Part shown: positions 11,640 through 22,036 of the stretch, piece by piece
Position numbering within the stretch: the stretch's first letter is position 1
Layout: each line of letters opens with the position of its first letter
Assembly: GCF_000208745.1 (NCBI RefSeq)
Contig: NC_030856.1
Coordinates: forward strand, 2,215,659 to 2,279,658
DNA: 64,000 bases
From: Theobroma cacao
Taxonomy: Eukaryota > Streptophyta > Magnoliopsida > Malvales > Malvaceae
Direction: 5' to 3'
Notes under the pieces: generated by a model
Database searches by the model: none
What the model was told of the DNA's origin: nothing
What the model saw: the letters and a program-made list of their open reading frames with translations, nothing else
Position numbers and translations under genes: made by a program

Positions 11640-11990
11640 ATTACAGGTCTCTGCTTAAAGTTGAGAGATATAAAGCGTCTTCTTTGCTACTTTGATACTT
11701 AAGCAGTATCGCCAGCCCCAACTAGGACACCAATTGAAACACTTGTTACACTCTATTTCTTCTTCCAAACTCTGAGCTTCTCCCAATTCTATCTCTGCCT
11801 TTGTTAGCCACTCCTTAACGTCCTTCTTAATTACCTCAGTTTGCCTTACAGCCTCATCGACATCATCTTGCACCTGATCTTTTTTCAATTGAAAAGCTTT
11901 TCGCTGCTTCTTGAAATCTTCAACAATTTTGGCAAAACGGAAAAAGTAAGTGAGATAAGGTCATGCCTATTCTGCTGCCAGATTCCCTAC
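11640..11990 (-). pseudogene. CNL C: coiled-coil block
   Basis: Matches residues ~15-125 of A and B, including 'YFFRF' and the family signature 'CFNWCPSWGWRYCLSIKVAKKT'. Before it the frame reads GNLAAE, stop, A, stop, PYLTYFF, where the paralogues read continuously; a further stop follows 'LYISQL'. Homology starts at about 11990; the initiator Met and the first ~14 residues are missing. Confidence 0.85.
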
Positions 11991-12527
11991 AGTATGTAAG
12001 ACTGTGAATGGCAATTGTATTCAGCCTGCAACAACATTGCCCATAGACTAGAAAACTCAATATCACAGAGAGGAGAGGAAAGATATGGGATGAAACAAGA
12101 AAGGGAAGCAAAATAAAAAAACAAAAAAGAGATGAAGGAACATGACCCTCTCAAAGAAATAAAAACCACAACATTGTACACCAGCCAATGAAAACCCACA
12201 ACCTTAAAACATGTCGGATCAAAGCAACACCTTAAGTGCCCTTGATGAGTGGACCAGTTTCGAGCCACAGTAGAGCAACCACACCTCACTGCAAAATACA
12301 ATAAAAATAAAACACATTAAGCACAATGAATTAATGTCAGAAAATGATAATGGCAGATGTAGTGAGCATAGACAAACTAGTCATTTCATTTGTTTTTTAT
12401 TAACCTTCCATGCAATTAAAGTAAAAAAGGGTGGTCAAACAGATTCAGCATGCTTGCATTCTTTCTGCTTTTGCTAAGTGCCAGGAATAATTATGAAAAT
12501 ATGTATAATTCATAAAATCATGTTTAC

Positions 12528-12716
12528 CTGCTGTGGTTGTTGGTAAGCTCCTGGTTGCTGGTAATTCCCGTATCCAAGATAGCCCCCACAGTACATGTTA
12601 GGATCTTGGGGAGGAGGTGCATATCCATATGCTTCAAATCCTTGAGCATATCCATAACATCCACCATTCCACTGGGCCTGATCTGGTTGAGCCTGAAACT
12701 CCAACAGATTTCCCTC
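12528..12716 (-). pseudogene. RBP45/47-like exon 6: Tyr/Gly/Gln-rich tail
   Basis: 'QAQPDQAQWNGGCYGYAQGF' followed by 'APPPQDPNMYCGGYLGYGNYQQPGAYQQPQQ' is the RBP45/47 C-terminal tail, with Tyr-to-Cys changes at two expected Tyr positions. It ends at CAG|GTAAAC. The next exon opens with TGA (12288-12286) after TTTTGCAG, as in genes of this family with the stop just after the last junction. Confidence 0.8.
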
Positions 12717-12781
12717 CTAGTTTGCAGAAATATATATAGCAAGGTTTTAATTACAAAATACCATGATTTTAAATACAAAAC

Positions 12782-12878
12782 CTGATTGCTTGAAGGACTA
12801 CATCCCCATGAAAGTCAAATGTTTCTTCCTCCTAATACGATGCCATTCAAAACTGATAAAGCTTGCTCCGCGTTAGTC
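12782..12878 (-). pseudogene. RBP45/47-like exon 5: end of RRM3 with nonsense codon
   Basis: Encodes 'TNAEQALSVLNGIVLGGRNI', then TGA at 12817-12815, then 'LSWGCSPSNQ'. The family has 'NIRLSWGRSPSNKQ', so TGA replaces CGA (Arg) and TGT (Cys) replaces CGT (Arg). Both are C-to-T changes at CpG sites. Confidence 0.85.
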
Positions 12879-12963
12879 CTGAAGTATATCAAATTGCAGA
12901 ATAAATTAATATAATATAATAATATTTCACGCACTTAAATATTCGGAAGAATTTACAGCTTAC

Positions 12964-13094
12964 CTGTTAGCATATTGAACAAAACCACAACGCTTGTTAG
13001 CAGGAATTTTTACATGAACTACCTCACCCAGCTGGCTAAATATTTGTTTTAATTGGTCTTCAGAAACACTAGGATCCAAACCACCAACAAATAT
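12964..13094 (-). pseudogene. RBP45/47-like exon 4: RRM3, first part
   Basis: Encodes 'IFVGGLDPSVSEDQLKQIF' (RNP2) to 'KIPANKRCGFVQYANR' (RNP1) without interruption. The splice sites TGCAG and AACAG|GTAAGC are canonical. Confidence 0.87.
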
Positions 13095-13171
13095 CTGCAT
13101 TTAAGCATCTAAGATTTCAGTTGACCACACCATGAAATAAGTATATTAATATATATAAAAAGGCTACCCAC

Positions 13172-13227
13172 TGTGGTATTATTTGGATCATTCTCGCCAG
13201 GATTTCCTTGAGTATTCTGGTAAGAAG
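13172..13227 (-). pseudogene. RBP45/47-like exon 3: RRM2-RRM3 linker
   Basis: A 56-nt exon between TTTGCAG and ACA|GTGGGT, encoding 'SYQNTQGNPGENDPNNTT', the conserved linker before RRM3. Frame is continuous from exon 2 (phase 1) to exon 4 (phase 0). Confidence 0.8.
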
Positions 13228-15029
13228 CTGCAAATGATAAATACTTGTAAACTACCATAGAATGAGATGATAAAAAAGCTCATTACTTCTCAAAACTCAA
13301 TTTAAACATTGTTGAAAAAACCAAAGCATTAAGATAATACACTTAAAAATACTAAAAAAGTTCAAAAAAATTCCCTCCGTGGCATGCAAAAGAACAAAAA
13401 TGTAAAACCACCAGCTATACATCACTCAAAAGTTACAATTAAAACCATAAACCTCCTTTGGGTTACATCAAGGCTTACCATTACCAGGGAAAGTAAAAAG
13501 TATCAGATTAAATGGATTTCAATAGTAGCCCAAAAAGAAATCATTAATTACATTACACTCAGGGAATCAGTAAAGGTCCTATTCTTTCATTAACCTTTTA
13601 CAATAGCATGAAAAGGAGAAAAAGGAAAATTGAAATCAGAGACTTAACTTTTCTCTGCACTTGACAAGAAATATTTCCTTTTTCTCCTTTCTTTCACACA
13701 TTTTTTGTAAGGGGGGGGGGGAGGGAGGGAGGAAGTTGTCGAGGCTTAAATAGAATGATTCACAACTTCAACTTCAAAGATTATGTTTTAGTAGAAAGAA
13801 CCTATCTGCTAAACTAATTTCAGAAATGCTTTAACATTCTCTGCGTAGACAGAAACCTATAGAGATTATATTAGTAGCCACAAAATGATAAGATGAAGAA
13901 CATATTTAGAAACTAAGGAAATTCCTCTAAACTGAAGTGACGCAAAACCGCAAATGACAAGTAGAAAAAGAATGCCTTGAAAATGCAATATTAATACTGG
14001 TAGATGCATACACAGCTAGGCCTGCACTATTTAGGTTTTCGAAATAAAGCATGGACGAGTGATCCACTTCCATTGAGGTTTAATCCATTAACTGAAAATG
14101 CCTTTAACTACAAGTTCCAGGTTTCTTTCCTGACTCAATTTGTCCTCATTTGTAAAAGAACAATAGAATGAGGACAAAGAAGTTACTATAACTTTTAAAA
14201 GAAGCACAGATATAAAATGCAATAGAACAAAAACTGCCCCAAGGTTCATTAACAGAATGGTGCATGATAACATCCATAGCAACTTTACCCATGGCTGCTT
14301 CACCTAGTTTTGAGCATTACAGGTTGAATTTAAAGGAAACAAAGAGGAGTGTGTAAACATATGCAAGTATCGAAAGGGAACTGATCTATGACAAAATTAA
14401 AAAAAAAAAAAAAAGTTTCTAGACTGGTAAAATAATCTAAAGAAAGATTTAAAGGAAACATGTTGGGAAAACTGAAACAAATTGTACTTGACTGGAATAC
14501 TTAATAAGGAACTGGAAAAGTAATTTACAAATGTAGCACAAATACTGCCACAAGAAAATGAGGCTTACGACATAAACAAAGTAACTGACCTAAAATGAGG
14601 CCACGCATTAAAGTGGAATCATTTCAGCTGATACCAGTTCCAGGATCCCCAAAGTGAAAGCCTCTTGGTGTCCTGCTTTAAGACAACATGAGCTTTATAT
14701 AAGGTTGTGAATGTTTTAATATAATTAAACGTGCCCAAGTTTACAAAGGCAAATTGGAAGGAAATGACTTTGCATAAATTCCGCTGCTCTTCAAGTGCAT
14801 AACTGAAAGAATTCGAATTTTGAGGATACTGTAACAACTAACAAGTAACAACTTCAACTCAGAAAATTAAAACCCAAAAACAAAAATAGAATAACCAACA
14901 AGCATTCAACTTGTCAAGTCAAAGTACTCTAAGATAAATCATGGCAAATAAAAACTATTTAAAAACCATGCAACCTTCATACGTAAATCAAGATAAATAA
15001 TGACCTTAACAAAACCCATAAGATAGTAC
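13228..15029 (-). other. Large intron 2 of the RBP45/47-like gene
   Basis: 1.8 kb without supported coding sequence. It holds a G-rich run at 13711-13733 (an 11-G block, then GGG-A-GGG-A-GG) and an A-run near 14399-14415. Confidence 0.6.
13711..13733 (+). repeat. G-rich tract, potential G-quadruplex
   Basis: An unbroken run of 11 G followed by A-separated GGG blocks on the plus strand, in otherwise AT-rich DNA. On the transcribed strand of the RBP gene it is a C-run. Confidence 0.7.
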
Positions 15030-15504
15030 CTTTCGGATACTGCTGACCAGTGACTGGCTTCTTATTAGCAGCTGGACCAATCCGCATTGCCCTTGTTGAA
15101 CAATAAATCCCGTTCATTTCGGTCATGGCACGAAGCTGCTCAGTTTCATCACCAAACCTCACAAAGCCATAACCTTTAGACCGTTCTGTAGTCCTATCAG
15201 TGACAACTTTGGCACCCTTCACAGATGGGTAAACAGCTTTAAAAGTCTCTTGCAACATATAATCTGAAACATCAGCAGCCAAATCCCCAACAAAGATTGT
15301 GTAATCAGGACCCTCATCTTGCCTCTTTTCCCCATATCCGAGTGCCGCCCAATTCAACCTAAAATTCTGCTCAGAATTCGGCATTGGCACCCCATTATAC
15401 GACTGCAAAACCCTCTCAGCTGCCGCACGTGACACAAACTCGATAAACCATACCCCTCTGGTAGCCCCGTTTGCTTATTCCTAATCACCTTAAGCTGCAG
15501 CCAC
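15030..15504 (-). pseudogene. RBP45/47-like exon 2: rest of RRM1 and RRM2
   Basis: Encodes 'KVIRNKQTG', then the RNP1 region where one T is missing (TATGGTTTATCGAG, where GGT TTT ATC is expected), then 'VSRAAAERVLQSYNGVPMP' and a complete RRM2 ('DYTIFVGDLAADVSDYMLQETF', RNP1 'SKGYGFVRF'). With the T-rich acceptor at 15505 the frame reads VAAA then TAA, as if one C had been inserted. The CTGCAG acceptor at 15495 would avoid that and give GE-L-KVIRN. Ends 'QQYPK G' in phase 1 at 15030. Confidence 0.85.
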
Positions 15505-15808
15505 CTAAAAAACCCCAAAAAATATTAAACTTCCTTTAATTACTTCTTACTGATTTTTTTACTTAAGCAGTTAAGTTTAAAAGGAAAAGAAATGAAATTC
15601 ATTTAAATAACAAAAGGGAATAATATTTTGATTTATTAAAATATAAATAAAACTGCGAAATTTATTCCACTATATTTGCTCCGTTTAATTAAATTTTATT
15701 ATATTTTTTTACTATTTTACTATTTACTTAGGCACTCTTAAATCTTTTTTTTTTTTCTAAAAGCCCCTAATTTTTTTTCTAAAATAATATAATTAACTAA
15801 TTAATTAC

Positions 15809-16135
15809 CTCTCCAGTGTGAGCGAAGATGTTGATGAGGTAATTCTCATCCATCCACTGCTGAAGATCACCGATCCAGAGGGATCGAATCTCGCTGGAGC
15901 CGGCGGAGACTGAACCGGTGGAGTACTGCTCAATCTGACCGGGCGGAGGAACGGGTTGCGGAGCCCAACCGGAAGGTGGATGAACCGGCTGACCCGCCTG
16001 CTGCTGCTGTTGTTGTTGTTGCATCATCATCCACGGCTGCGACTGCGGTTGCTGCTGTTACTGCTGGGTTTGAGACTGATCGGCTGCCATGGACTGCGGC
16101 GGAGCTACGCCTCCTGCTGGGGGTTGTTGCATCAT
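15809..16135 (-). pseudogene. RBP45/47-like exon 1: Gln-rich N-terminus and start of RRM1
   Basis: Begins 'MMQQPPAGGVAPPQSMAA', reaches 'SQTQQ' then TAA (expected CAA), and continues 'QQQPQSQPWMMMQQQQ'. RRM1 starts at 'RSLWIGDLQQWMDENYLINIFAHTGE' and the exon ends in phase 0 at GAG|GTAATT. Length is 327 nt, exactly 109 codons. Translation could restart at the ATG triplet at 16030, leaving RRM1's first half intact. Confidence 0.85.
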
Positions 16136-17274
16136 ACTCGATAGATAGATAGGTAAGAGAATCGGGAGATCTCAGAGGAGAGGAAACCTTAGGGGTAAAT
16201 TGAAATTTGGTGCTAATAAGTATAGAAAAAAAATTTAAAAATTAAGTAATTAAATGGAATTGAAATTTGAAAATTATTAATATATTTTTATGGTATAAAA
16301 ATTAACTATTATTTTATTTTATTCCCTTTATAAATTTTATGACTTTTAATTATGATGATTTAGGAGATGTTTGATAAATTATTTCTTAATCTATTAAATA
16401 AGAAATTTTTTTTTATCATTTCCCTTCGTCTCATTATCTTTGTTATTTATTGATTTTTTTTTTGTTAAATAAACTCTAACTTTGATCATTATTTTTAAAA
16501 AATTGCGAAGTTATAAAATTTTGAATTTTAAATTTTTTTATTTTTTTTTGAATTTTTAATTTTATATAGTAGTCGTGTAATATGATAAGAGAGGTACAAC
16601 ATGGTAAGAAAAAGAAATTAAATTGAACTTAATAATTCTAAGTGCATGTAGAAATGGTCCAAACCCTTTTTATAATTCTTAGTGTAAGCATTACTTAGTA
16701 AAATTTTCTTCTATCAATGAGTAATTACTTCATTTTAAATGCTTTTTGTGAACTTGTTGCCTGAACTGTACTACCATGGCCAGATCTTACAGGCTGGAGT
16801 ACCAATCAAACTCTCAATGTTTCAATAAACCACTTGGAACCTTCATAAAATAAAAATCTACTTGGCTTGTATAGGAAAATTAAAGTTTAATTTCCCATGT
16901 CTTGATTTAAAATACAGAAATAAAGATAAGAAACAGAAAAATTTTAAGCTTATTCTTCTACTTATTGTAGATACAGAGAGAAATATAACATTGATTAGGT
17001 AAATTATTGAAAGCAAGTGATCCCTTTGCTTGACAACTCTGTGAAGCCAACATCTTGATCAACCCAAAGCACAATAATTTCAACTACCTGTTTTTTTGTT
17101 TATGTAAATAATAAAGATTAGCACAAGTAAACCACTAAAATTTGATTAGGACTAGGCAAACAAGTGAGAGAAATGAAAATGGAAAGTAGCCTTTGATTTA
17201 CCTGTGTTTAGTTAATGGCTCCAACGTACTCATTGATGTTTAAACATGCCTTTGCAACTTCCCCTGCAATCATC
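16136..17274. other. Upstream region of the RBP gene and 3' flank of CNL A
   Basis: AT-rich. The RBP 5' UTR and promoter should lie just above 16135, but I can point to no defined site. From about 16740 the sequence belongs to the CNL family: 16920-17040 matches the duplicated unit at 5045-5275, and 'cttgttgcctg' near 16755 also occurs at about 52020, 59050 and 60790. Confidence 0.5.
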
Positions 17275-17364
17275 TCATAGTTCTTCCTTGTAAGGTGGTA
17301 GCCTGTAACAAATGCTCTTGGACCGTAGAATGGTCTTGGCGTCTTGCTTAACTGGTTGCGGTGT
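17275..17364 (-). pseudogene. CNL A exon 6: terminal-exon candidate
   Basis: After an A-rich AG acceptor, 29 codons 'TPQPVKQDAKTILRSKS' to 'YKEEL' and TGA, continuous in phase 0 with exon 5. Similar in place and in 'xPxxVxxD' start to the terminal exons of B and C. The intron before it is 1.3 kb and contains the repeat-flanked segment at 17446-18602. Confidence 0.6.
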
Positions 17365-17445
17365 CTTTTTAAACAATTGAAACAAGGAAATGTAAAACAA
17401 AAGTATTAATGTTACATGTTATGAGAGTAAAAGAAAAAATAGACA

Positions 17446-18602
17446 TATTATAATTTATAAGCATTTTAGGCCAAAAATTCATTAAAAGTAATGAAATCAT
17501 TCACTAAAAGTGATATTCTAGACCAATCTTTTTGTTGCAGTACTACTACTCAATCATTTAAGTAATTTTAGTGAAGACTTTGAAAAATTATGCAGTATAA
17601 TATTATTAAAGACTCTAATTGCCTTTGCACATACTAAATAAAAGCGTAAACTTAATTCACTAATCAATAATAAAAACTCTTAATCATCAATAACGATTAT
17701 GTTGGGAGGATAAGGAGAATGAATAAGGTATTTTTAGTTTTAGTGAATAATATTCTTGCAAAAGTCCATGAAGATGGCTTCAAAGGATTTGGGATCAATT
17801 TGGAAAGGTTGTCAATACATTGTAGAGAGAAATAAACGCAAATACAGTTAGAGGTATCCTTTTATCATATTTGGATATTTTAATAAGGATAAAAAAGTAG
17901 TCCAAAATTTAAATGGAGTCTGGCTTCTTAACCAAAGGCTAGAGGTCAATATAGCCAGCTAAGGAAGCCATGATTCATTCTGAAGGAGGAAGCAAAAAGG
18001 AAGCTTCTGATGCGCCTAGTGTTAACCACATTAGGAACGGAACCTGCAGTGGGATTTTGAGACAACTTGGTTTTATTCACTAAGCCATCTTATGCTCTGT
18101 TATTGAAAGGTGCTTTTGAAAAAGGTGGAGCTTCAAATGAAGAGAGAGAGAAGATGATCTTCAATGTCTTAACAAGCATGGAAAACATGCTTTGGTTGAA
18201 GAGAAGTGATGTGGTAACAACATAATGTAATTCAGATTTAGCAAATTTAATGGAATTATTTAAAATGGAAGGCATTTCAGGGCTGCTTATGAGGAGTTTG
18301 TCTCTCAAAAGAATTTGTGCTAACCTTTGAGGATAAGGAGCTGTTGGAAGCGCTCAAGGATAAAGGTTGGGATTGGCTTAACAAATGGTTTACTAAGGTG
18401 GAAACATAGTTAGAGAATTTTTCATCAAAACTCCTTAACAAGTGGGTGATTGCACAGGATATCCTTTTGATGTGTGAAATAGGCATATTATAAATTATAA
18501 GCATTTTAGGCCAAATTCATTAAAAGTGATATTCTAGACTAAGTTTTGGTTGTAGTGTCATTCTCAATCATTTAAGTAATTTAAAGACTTTGAAGATTAT
18601 GC
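17446..18602. repeat. Direct repeats flanking a ~0.9-kb foreign segment in the last intron of CNL A
   Basis: 17446-17594 and 18482-18602 are clearly homologous ('ttataagcattttaggcc', 'agtgatattctagac', 'caatcatttaagtaatt'). Between them lies sequence not found elsewhere in the window, with a plus-strand coding look: broken frames such as 'GGASNEEREKMIFNVLTSMENMLWLKRSDVV' and 'ELLEALKDKGWDWLNKW'. I do not recognise the protein. It may be a captured gene or retroelement fragment. Confidence 0.55.
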
Positions 18603-18640
18603 CTTAAAATAGACAAGACTAAAGTTTTCAGGGTGTATAC

Positions 18641-19366
18641 CTCTGTTTTGGCATGCACATATTCCTTTGAATCTATGAAGAAACCTGTAGTCATCTTGGG
18701 ACATCCTTCTACTTTGAAATAATGCAAAGCCGACAATACAAAGTGATATCCCCTTGGACAAAAGTCAACGAGGCTTGGTAGTTCTTCAAGTGATAAAGTC
18801 ATTAATTGATCAAACTTTATCTCTTTTTCGGTTGTCGCTTCTGCTTCATCTTCAAGTTCAAATACTTGCTCCAATTTAGAGTTCCCTATAACCCATAACT
18901 TTTTAAGTTTTGGAAGACAAAGAGCAGATCCAAGAGGAAGGAGACGTTTCAACTTTTTGCAATATTGAACAGAAATCATGGTCAAATTAGGAAAGCTTAT
19001 AGGTTGGAGATCACCATCTGATGATGAACAAACTTGATCCTCAGCAATGATTTGGTCCAATTCATCACAATTTTGTATTTCTAGATTGACCAACCGTGAT
19101 AAACTTTGAGCAGTTGTAGGTGAAAATATGTATCTTAGCCTCTTGCAATCAATCACCTTCAAAATTGTAAGGTTTTCAAGAGTTACAACCTGAGAGACAT
19201 CCTTCCATATAATCCACTTTTCAGATAAATCCTCCAGGTGGAGTTCCTTTATACGTCCATGAACCTGAAATAGCTCTTCATGACTCCCAACTGCTATATA
19301 TTCTTGATTGCAATTGGCTGAAATACGCAATTGAAAGCTATTTCCCAACTTAGAGAGATATAATTC
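18641..19366 (-). pseudogene. CNL A exon 5: type IV (C-terminal) LRR exon
   Basis: 726 nt, phase 0-0, uninterrupted. Starts 'ELYLSKLGNSFQL' after TTTGCAG and ends 'IDSKEYVHAKTE' before GTATAC. Homologous to B exon 10 ('ELYLSDLGND' to 'RVVHAITE'). Carries the 'HLQPISFPNL'-like block ('DLQPISFPNL') typical of the last LRRs of this lineage. Confidence 0.88.
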
Positions 19367-19519
19367 CTGCAAATACATTTCTGTTGTATTAGATTGGGAA
19401 CGGATGAGCAAATGTTACTCATAATTTTTTAGATGCCAATTCACAAGAAATCCTTATATTTTTAATGATAGGACATAAATATGTTTCAAAATTACATACA
19501 AAAAACATAAAAGAAATGA

Positions 19520-19800
19520 ACCCCCCCGGAAAGCCTAACTTTCTCAATCTGTTTCTCTTGTCTGAAACAGAAAGTAGAAACACTTTGAATAAAGAAAAAA
19601 AGGGAACTCAAGGCCAAGAAGAAAAAGAGAACTTAAATTGAAGAAGAAAGAGAAAATTCGAATCAAAGAAAGCAAGAGAAACTAGAATCGAAGAAGAAAA
19701 AGGAAGCTCGAACAAGAAAAAAGGCAAGTTTTGTCGTCATGAAGAAAATATATGACGAACCTCAATTCAGAAACAAGGACAAGGAAAACCCAAAAATCCC
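19520..19800 (+). repeat. Purine-rich low-complexity tract
   Basis: Plus-strand GA-rich stretch with loosely repeated 'gaatcgaagaagaaa'-like units, in the intron between exons 4 and 5 of CNL A. No coding sense seen on either strand. Confidence 0.5.
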
Positions 19801-19960
19801 CACAAACAAATTAAAATATGTTTTTCAAAATAAATAGTATAAAATTTGTGTGCTGCAATTTTAAAAAATAATTGGATTAGTTTGTGAGTGTTGAAAAAAA
19901 GATTTAGCTCAAAGGCAAAATCCAAAACCATAATTGAAGGAAAAGTGTATAGAGAAATAC

Positions 19961-20224
19961 CTCTAGCTGAATTTGTTCATTAACTTCTTTTTGAATAGTG
20001 AAATTTCTCAATTTAGGACAGTTGCAAACTTTCAACTTTTCCAAGGATAGTGATGAGATGAGAAAGTTTTCCGAACTCAAATTTATTAAGTTTACAAGTT
20101 GAAAATCTTGTAGGCAAGGGAGTCCAATGGCACGATGAGTTGGCCATTTCCATATGCTCTCCAATGCTGGTAATGACTGCAGCTCCAACCTTCTTAAATT
20201 TGAGAGTGGTACTGTCTGATTTAC
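19961..20224 (-). pseudogene. CNL A exon 4: II/III fusion LRR exon
   Basis: 264 nt, phase 0-0. The head 'LSNLRRLELQSLPALESIWKWPTH' joins 'GLPCLQDFQLVNLINLSSENFL' and 'KLRNFTIQKEVNEQIQLE', the last third of a type III exon. The junction falls at about 20131-20137; some 180 codons of LRRs present in full type III exons are missing. The reading frame is preserved. Confidence 0.85.
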
Positions 20225-20466
20225 CTCACATAAAGAAAAATATAAAATTTATTAATTAATAAATATTGAAAATGAATTCTTTATACTTGATCTTAATTAT
20301 TCAAAAGAAATACATTTTGTTAAACAAAAGTAGAAAGAAGTATTAAAAGTTAATAATTTAAAAGGATTAGATGATAATTATTTATATATTTGATAATTAA
20401 AAAAAATCATCAGAAAAACAATATACAAGAGCATTATTAAAGGAAAAATGGAGAGATAAGAGTTAC

Positions 20467-20730
20467 CTCTAGCTCGGCCATTTCTTTGTCCAAAGGAAAG
20501 ACTTGCTCTAAATTTTTGCATAAAGATATCCGAAGTTTCTCTAGATGCAATAGACTTTGAGCAAGGTAAGATGAGAAGATAGATTTCACTTTATCACAAC
20601 CTTGAATTTTTATTTTCTTTAGACTCTGTAGGCTTACATGATGAGTTGGCTCTTTCCATATACTCTCCAATGCTGGTAATGATTGCAGCTCCAAACTTCT
20701 TAAATTTGATAATGGTTGTACTTGATTTTC
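20467..20730 (-). pseudogene. CNL A exon 3: short LRR exon
   Basis: 264 nt (88 codons), phase 0-0. Begins 'ENQVQPLSNL' like type II, then 'LESIWKEPTHHVSLQSLKK' and ends 'EQVFPLDKEMAELE' like the end of type I. It therefore combines a type II entry with a type I tail, the same arrangement seen at larger scale in B exon 5. Confidence 0.85.
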
Positions 20731-20968
20731 CTGGCATAAAGAAAATATATAATGTTTTAATTAATAAATATTGAAATATGAAGTCATTGTATTAAATATT
20801 GAGAAGGCATATATTTTAAAAAATGTAAAAGTAAGTGTTAAAAGTCAATAAGTACGAAAGATTATATAGCAATTATTTATATATTAAATAATTCAATAAA
20901 ATGAAAGATAATTAGAAAAAGAATATATGAGAGCATTATTAAAGGAAAAATGGAGAGATAAGAGGTAC

Positions 20969-21821
20969 CTCTAGGTTTGCCATTTCTTTGTCAAAAGCAA
21001 AGACTTGCTCTAATTTTTCGCATTTAGATATCTTAAGTGTTTCTAGATGCAACAGACTTTGAGCAAGGCAAGGTGAGAAGATAGATTTCAGTTTATCACA
21101 ACCATGAATTGTTACTTCCTTCAGACTTTGTAACCTTACATGATGAGTTGGCTCTTTCCATATATTCTCTAATGCTGGCAATGACGTCAGCTCCAAACTT
21201 CTTAAATTGGAGATCGTCCACATCTGACTTTCTTCATTTATAAGAAGTCCATCCATTTGAAACACTGATTTTAACTGCTCACAATTGAAAATTCTCAATT
21301 TTTCTAGCTTTTTTAAGAAGCTATTCGGTGATTCACCATGGCACAACTCTTTCAAAGAAGTCATATCTTCAATGTCTAAGTTCACCAAATTAGAGAATGC
21401 AGTGGCTGGACTCTGTTCTCGTGTTGTATCAATCAAGCATTCCAAATCATCGCAAGATGTAAGCTGAAGAGAAGTTAATTCATTTAGTCCCCACTGATCT
21501 ACCGTTGGGATAATATTTTTGTGTTCCATGATATTGTACAGAGTAAGCTTTTCCACATTGCAAAATAGCTCCTTGAATGCATTTAATGAGGATGAGAAAT
21601 CTCTAATTCTCAAGGTTCTCCAGCTCAGCCCCTCCAAATCTTCAATATATGCATTTACAGCTATATTGTAGCTTTGAAGTTTAGGGAACACAAAGTTTTC
21701 TTGAGAACATTGATGAGTAAAAACTCTCAGTGTTAATGCAGTCAAACCAGACAAAGAATTCAGCTCCAATAAGTTAGCATTGTTTCTACTTGTCACGTGC
21801 AGCTCTTGAAGTGAGGCCAAC
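20969..21821 (-). pseudogene. CNL A exon 2: type I LRR exon
   Basis: 853 nt, phase 2 to 0, uninterrupted. Starts 'LASLQELHVTSRNNANLLELNSL' and ends 'EQVFAFDKEMANLE' before GTACCTC. Irregular LRRs of 23-27 residues with 'LxxLxLxxCxxLexL' cores; carries 'LECLIDTTREQSPATAFSNLV'. Confidence 0.88.
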
Positions 21822-22003
21822 CTGTTACTAACAAATACAAAATGTTATTAATGCAATAATAGCACTTTCAACTGAATGATAAAAATATCAAGATAATGAA
21901 ATGAATAAGATAACATAAACTTTTTTATTTCTTCATTCTTAAAGCTACTTTTGTACTACAGGTTGCAATGTTTCATAATAATAGCAATGACCAAAAGCTC
22001 ATG

Positions 22004-22004
22004 C

Positions 22005-22033
<29 letters not shown>
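22004..22033. repeat. (TA)n microsatellite
   Basis: Perfect run of about 14-15 TA units in intron 1 of CNL A. Confidence 0.9.

Positions 22034-22036
<3 letters not shown>

Larger units (their letters stand above)
5475..12000 (-). pseudogene. CNL resistance-gene homologue C, degraded pseudogene
   Basis: Remnant of a CC-NB-ARC-LRR intracellular immune receptor of the At4g27190/RPS2-like lineage. Order on the minus strand: CC (about 11990-11640), NB-ARC (11576-10600), first LRRs (10480-10159), type I LRR exon (9972-9122), II/III fusion exon (about 8899-8550), type III exon (8083-7021) and a terminal-exon candidate (5601-5475). Disabling changes include stops in the N-terminal block, a P-loop of 'GMGGVGKPT' (Thr to Pro after the Lys), a deletion between kinase-2 and RNBS-B, several frameshifts in ARC, and a changed splice acceptor before the type III exon. 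No type IV exon is seen between 7021 and 5601, although A and B both have one. The N-terminus is cut at about 12000. Confidence 0.9.
12286..16135 (-). pseudogene. RBP45/RBP47-like polyadenylate-binding RNA-binding protein gene, disrupted
   Basis: Seven coding exons can be placed: 16135-15809, 15504-15030, 13227-13172, 13094-12964, 12878-12782, 12716-12528, and a last exon whose first codon is the stop (12288-12286). Together they give the RBP45/47 plan: Gln-rich N-terminus, three RRM domains and a Gly/Tyr/Gln-rich tail. These are nuclear poly(A)-binding hnRNP-like proteins. Disabling changes: TAA at codon 26 in the Gln tract (16060-16058), an exon-2 start that reads into TAA at 15492-15490 unless an alternative acceptor is used, a missing T in RRM1 RNP1 (near 15446), and TGA where RRM3 should have Arg (12817-12815). 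Introns are retained, so it is not a retrocopy. Draft-sequence error could explain single changes but less easily all of them. Confidence 0.85.

Noticed and set aside
22004..22033. TATA-box cluster as promoter
   Set aside because: It is a (TA)n microsatellite inside intron 1 of gene A, not upstream of a start.
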